Part shown: in pieces, positions 5,726 through 7,258 of the stretch
Position numbering within the stretch: the stretch's first letter is position 1
How the letters are laid out: each line of letters begins with the position of its first letter
Assembly: GCA_021806125.1 (NCBI GenBank)
Contig: JAJZYC010000076.1
Location: 1-7,258 of the forward strand
DNA: 7,258 bases
From: a bacterium
GTDB lineage: Bacteria > SZUA-79 > Acidulodesulfobacterales > Acidulodesulfobacteraceae
Direction of reading: 5' to 3'
The notes under the pieces: generated by a model
What the model saw: the letters and a program-made list of their open reading frames with translations, nothing else
Told to the model about the DNA's origin: nothing
The model's database searches: none
Made by a program: the position numbers and the translations under genes

Positions 5726-7081
5726 ATGGAAAGAATAAAAGATTGGAAATCATACCAAAAAACGCTTAATAAAAGAAAAGGCAAAAAAAATAAATTTATA
5801 AGTCTTATAAAATATACCGCAGTAATTATATTTATAGTTTTACTTTTTTACGGATCTTCCGCTCTTTACTTTTACGGAAAAACCATTTTTCTTGCCGCAA
5901 ATAAAAAAGTGCGGGGAACGGGAATCAGGCCTATAGTATTCATTAAAGACAGCCTGATGGGCAAAAAATTTTCTAATTTCGATATCGCTGACGTTAAATC
6001 GGCCGGGTCGTTAAAGAAATATTTTAAATATAACCCTCCTGTATTTAAAACAATTCTGAACGGCCATTACGTTCAAAAAATAGGCGGCTATACCGTAGTT
6101 TACACGCTTGACCCGGCAGTGCAAAAAGAGACTGAAAAGGTTTTTAAGAAATATTCCGTCCCATTCGGAGTTTTAGCCGCCCTAAATCCGGATACGGGAG
6201 CGGTGCTGGGTTTTGCGTCTTATTCAAATAATAAAAGCAAATCCGATGAAATTTCTCCGCTTATTGCTTATCCTTCAGGTTCATTAGTTAAAATAATAAC
6301 CGCTTCAGCCGCAATTGAATCAAAAGGTTTTTACCCGGGATTTAATATTTGCTTTAACGGAACTATGTACGGGACGGATAAGGCGTATTGGAAACAGAAT
6401 ATAGGTACGGGGTCGAATATGATATCCTTTAAGCAGGCTTTTGCAAAATCATGCGACGTAGCTTTCGGCAAAGTTGCGGGATATTATGTAGGCAGGAAAT
6501 TATTAGCAGATTATTTTAATAAATTTTATTTTAACAAGAAAATACCTTTTATTTTAGGTCTTCATAAAAGCAAAGCCTACATTCCAAGAAAATTTTACCA
6601 GTTAGAACTTACGGGGGCAGGTTTCAAAAACGTAAAAATGACTCCCCTCCTTGCCGCATTAATTGCAGGTTCCGCCGTTAACGGAGGTAAAATAGTCGAA
6701 CCCTATATAATAAAAGAAATTTTATCTTCATCTGGTAAAGTAGTATATATACATAAAGAACCTAAAGTTCTAAACGTTCCGATAACGGTTAAAACGGCGG
6801 CGGTTTTAAAGCGGATGATGATAGCGACAGTTACTAAAGGGGTAGCCCATGCGGATTTTTACAACTCAGCCGGAAGATATATGCTTCCCGGGGTTATTGC
6901 CGGAGGCAAAACCGGAACGATATCAGGCAATAATCCTCAGGGGCTATATCAATGGTTCGCCGGGTTCGGCGAGATGAAAGGAAAAAAAATAGCTCTGTCC
7001 GCCCTTGTAGTAGAAAACCCGGTCTGGAAGATAGAAGGGGGCGGGGTAGCCGAAAAAGCTCTATTAGGATATTTTTTCTGA
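5726..7081 (+). CDS. Single-transpeptidase penicillin-binding protein, membrane-anchored, short N-terminal region
   Basis: This is a D,D-transpeptidase-type enzyme that would cross-link peptidoglycan in the periplasm or outside the membrane, and a beta-lactam target. It has 451 residues: a basic cytoplasmic tail (1-23), one membrane helix (~24-50) without a signal cleavage site, a short juxtamembrane stretch (~51-120) and the transpeptidase domain (~122-451). The catalytic motifs are SLVK (nucleophile Ser186, Lys189), SCD at 242-244 (SxD in place of SxN, as in PBP2/MrdA-type enzymes) and KTGT (395-398). It lacks both a glycosyltransferase domain and room for the usual class B dimerisation/pedestal module, since class B proteins often run to 550-700 residues. 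It starts 10 bp after tldD with only a weak purine stretch, so translation is probably coupled to tldD. TGA ends it at 7079-7081. The transpeptidase assignment is secure; which subclass, and whether it acts in division, elongation or elsewhere, is not. Confidence 0.9.
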   Translation: MERIKDWKSYQKTLNKRKGKKNKFISLIKYTAVIIFIVLLFYGSSALYFYGKTIFLAANKKVRGTGIRPIVFIKDSLMGKKFSNFDIADVKSAGSLKKYFKYNPPVFKTILNGHYVQKIGGYTVVYTLDPAVQKETEKVFKKYSVPFGVLAALNPDTGAVLGFASYSNNKSKSDEISPLIAYPSGSLVKIITASAAIESKGFYPGFNICFNGTMYGTDKAYWKQNIGTGSNMISFKQAFAKSCDVAFGKVAGYYVGRKLLADYFNKFYFNKKIPFILGLHKSKAYIPRKFYQLELTGAGFKNVKMTPLLAALIAGSAVNGGKIVEPYIIKEILSSSGKVVYIHKEPKVLNVPITVKTAAVLKRMMIATVTKGVAHADFYNSAGRYMLPGVIAGGKTGTISGNNPQGLYQWFAGFGEMKGKKIALSALVVENPVWKIEGGGVAEKALLGYFF

Positions 7082-7087
7082 TATAAT
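7079..7087 (+). promoter_or_regulatory. Possible extended -10 promoter for the gene at 7135
   Basis: TGATATAAT combines the extended -10 TGn with a perfect TATAAT (7082-7087). The TGA is also the stop codon of the penicillin-binding protein gene. I see no good -35, which extended -10 promoters can do without. The start would be near 7094, with a 41-nt leader. The surrounding DNA is so AT-rich that chance is a real alternative; readthrough from the upstream operon is also possible, since no terminator intervenes. Confidence 0.35.
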
Positions 7088-7097
7088 ATATTATGAA

Positions 7098-7122
7098 ATA
7101 ATTATATATATAATTATATATA
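7098..7122 (+). repeat. 12-bp A/T tandem repeat in leader of the last gene
   Basis: ATAATTATATAT occurs twice in perfect tandem (7098-7109 and 7110-7121), and the following base also matches. Each unit holds the palindrome ATAATTAT. The repeat sits between the possible -10 at 7082-7087 and the ribosome-binding site at 7123-7128. The whole stretch 7082-7122 contains a single G and no C. Confidence 0.7.
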
Positions 7123-7134
7123 AAGGAGTTGAAT

Positions 7135-7258
7135 ATGGCAAAAATTATTCCGTTTGAATATTTTGAAACGGTTTTGGAACATTCGGTGTCTAATATGAGA
7201 AGGATTAAAAAAGAGCTTGGACTTGCCGAAGATATAGTCTCTATCGACTATGTGGGGC
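7135..7258 (+). CDS. Unrecognised protein, N-terminal 41 residues only (3'-truncated by window edge)
   Basis: An open frame starts at ATG 7135 with an excellent ribosome-binding site, AAGGAG (7123-7128) 6 nt upstream, and runs off the right edge without a stop. The visible residues begin MAKIIPFEYFETVLEH and look mostly helical to about residue 30, with a basic patch MRRIKKEL (21-28), then an acidic stretch. There is no signal peptide or membrane segment. I do not recognise the family from this fragment. It lies 53 bp after the penicillin-binding protein gene in the same direction and could belong to the same operon or use its own promoter. Confidence 0.8.
   Translation, partial: MAKIIPFEYFETVLEHSVSNMRRIKKELGLAEDIVSIDYVG

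Noticed and set aside
5499..5753. Minus-strand open frame across the tldD end and PBP start
   Set aside because: It lies opposite the conserved TldD zinc-ligand region and has no supporting start signal.
2964..7081. alr-tldD-PBP as a novel peptide-modification or defence cluster
   Set aside because: All three are standard housekeeping families with intact motifs; there is no precursor peptide, modifying enzyme, transporter, toxin or mobile-element gene in the window.

Overview
The window is a stretch of bacterial chromosome with low GC (by eye in the high thirties of percent, with intergenic spacers close to pure A/T). It carries ordinary housekeeping genes with clean Shine-Dalgarno sites and sigma70-type promoters. 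The gene set (carB, greA, a NifU C-terminal-domain protein, alr, tldD and a single-transpeptidase penicillin-binding protein) fits a Gram-negative, possibly deltaproteobacterial-like, AT-rich lineage. That placement is inference; nothing in the sequence settles the taxonomy. There is no tRNA, rRNA, CRISPR array, insertion sequence or phage gene.

Left part (1-2944, plus strand): the 3' two-thirds of carB runs in from the left edge. It is followed by greA, which very probably starts at a TTG codon after a perfect GGAGGT. Next is a 77-residue stand-alone NifU-type Fe-S scaffold domain. A perfect TTGACA-N17-TATAAT promoter lies across the greA stop codon and should drive the Fe-S gene separately. 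A 19-bp perfect inverted repeat with a T4 loop (2959-3000) is a bidirectional terminator between this gene and the convergent alr.

Centre (2964-4299): alanine racemase is on the minus strand. Its last eleven codons and stop lie inside the terminator stem, so the protein has a lysine-rich tail and the stop codon sits where transcription should end. alr and tldD diverge from a spacer of about 70-125 bp, depending on the alr start, and their predicted -10 elements use the same bases.

Right part (4300-7258, plus strand): tldD and a penicillin-binding protein gene are 10 bp apart and form a probable two-gene operon. After an A/T-only leader with a 12-bp tandem repeat, an unrecognised gene begins with a strong ribosome-binding site and runs off the right edge.

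Functionally, alr supplies D-alanine for peptidoglycan and the penicillin-binding protein is a cell-wall transpeptidase, so tldD sits between two wall-related genes. carB feeds pyrimidine and arginine synthesis, greA rescues stalled RNA polymerase, and the NifU-like protein handles Fe-S clusters. I see no previously undescribed multi-gene system here. The points worth a second look are regulatory architecture and unusual details in individual proteins.
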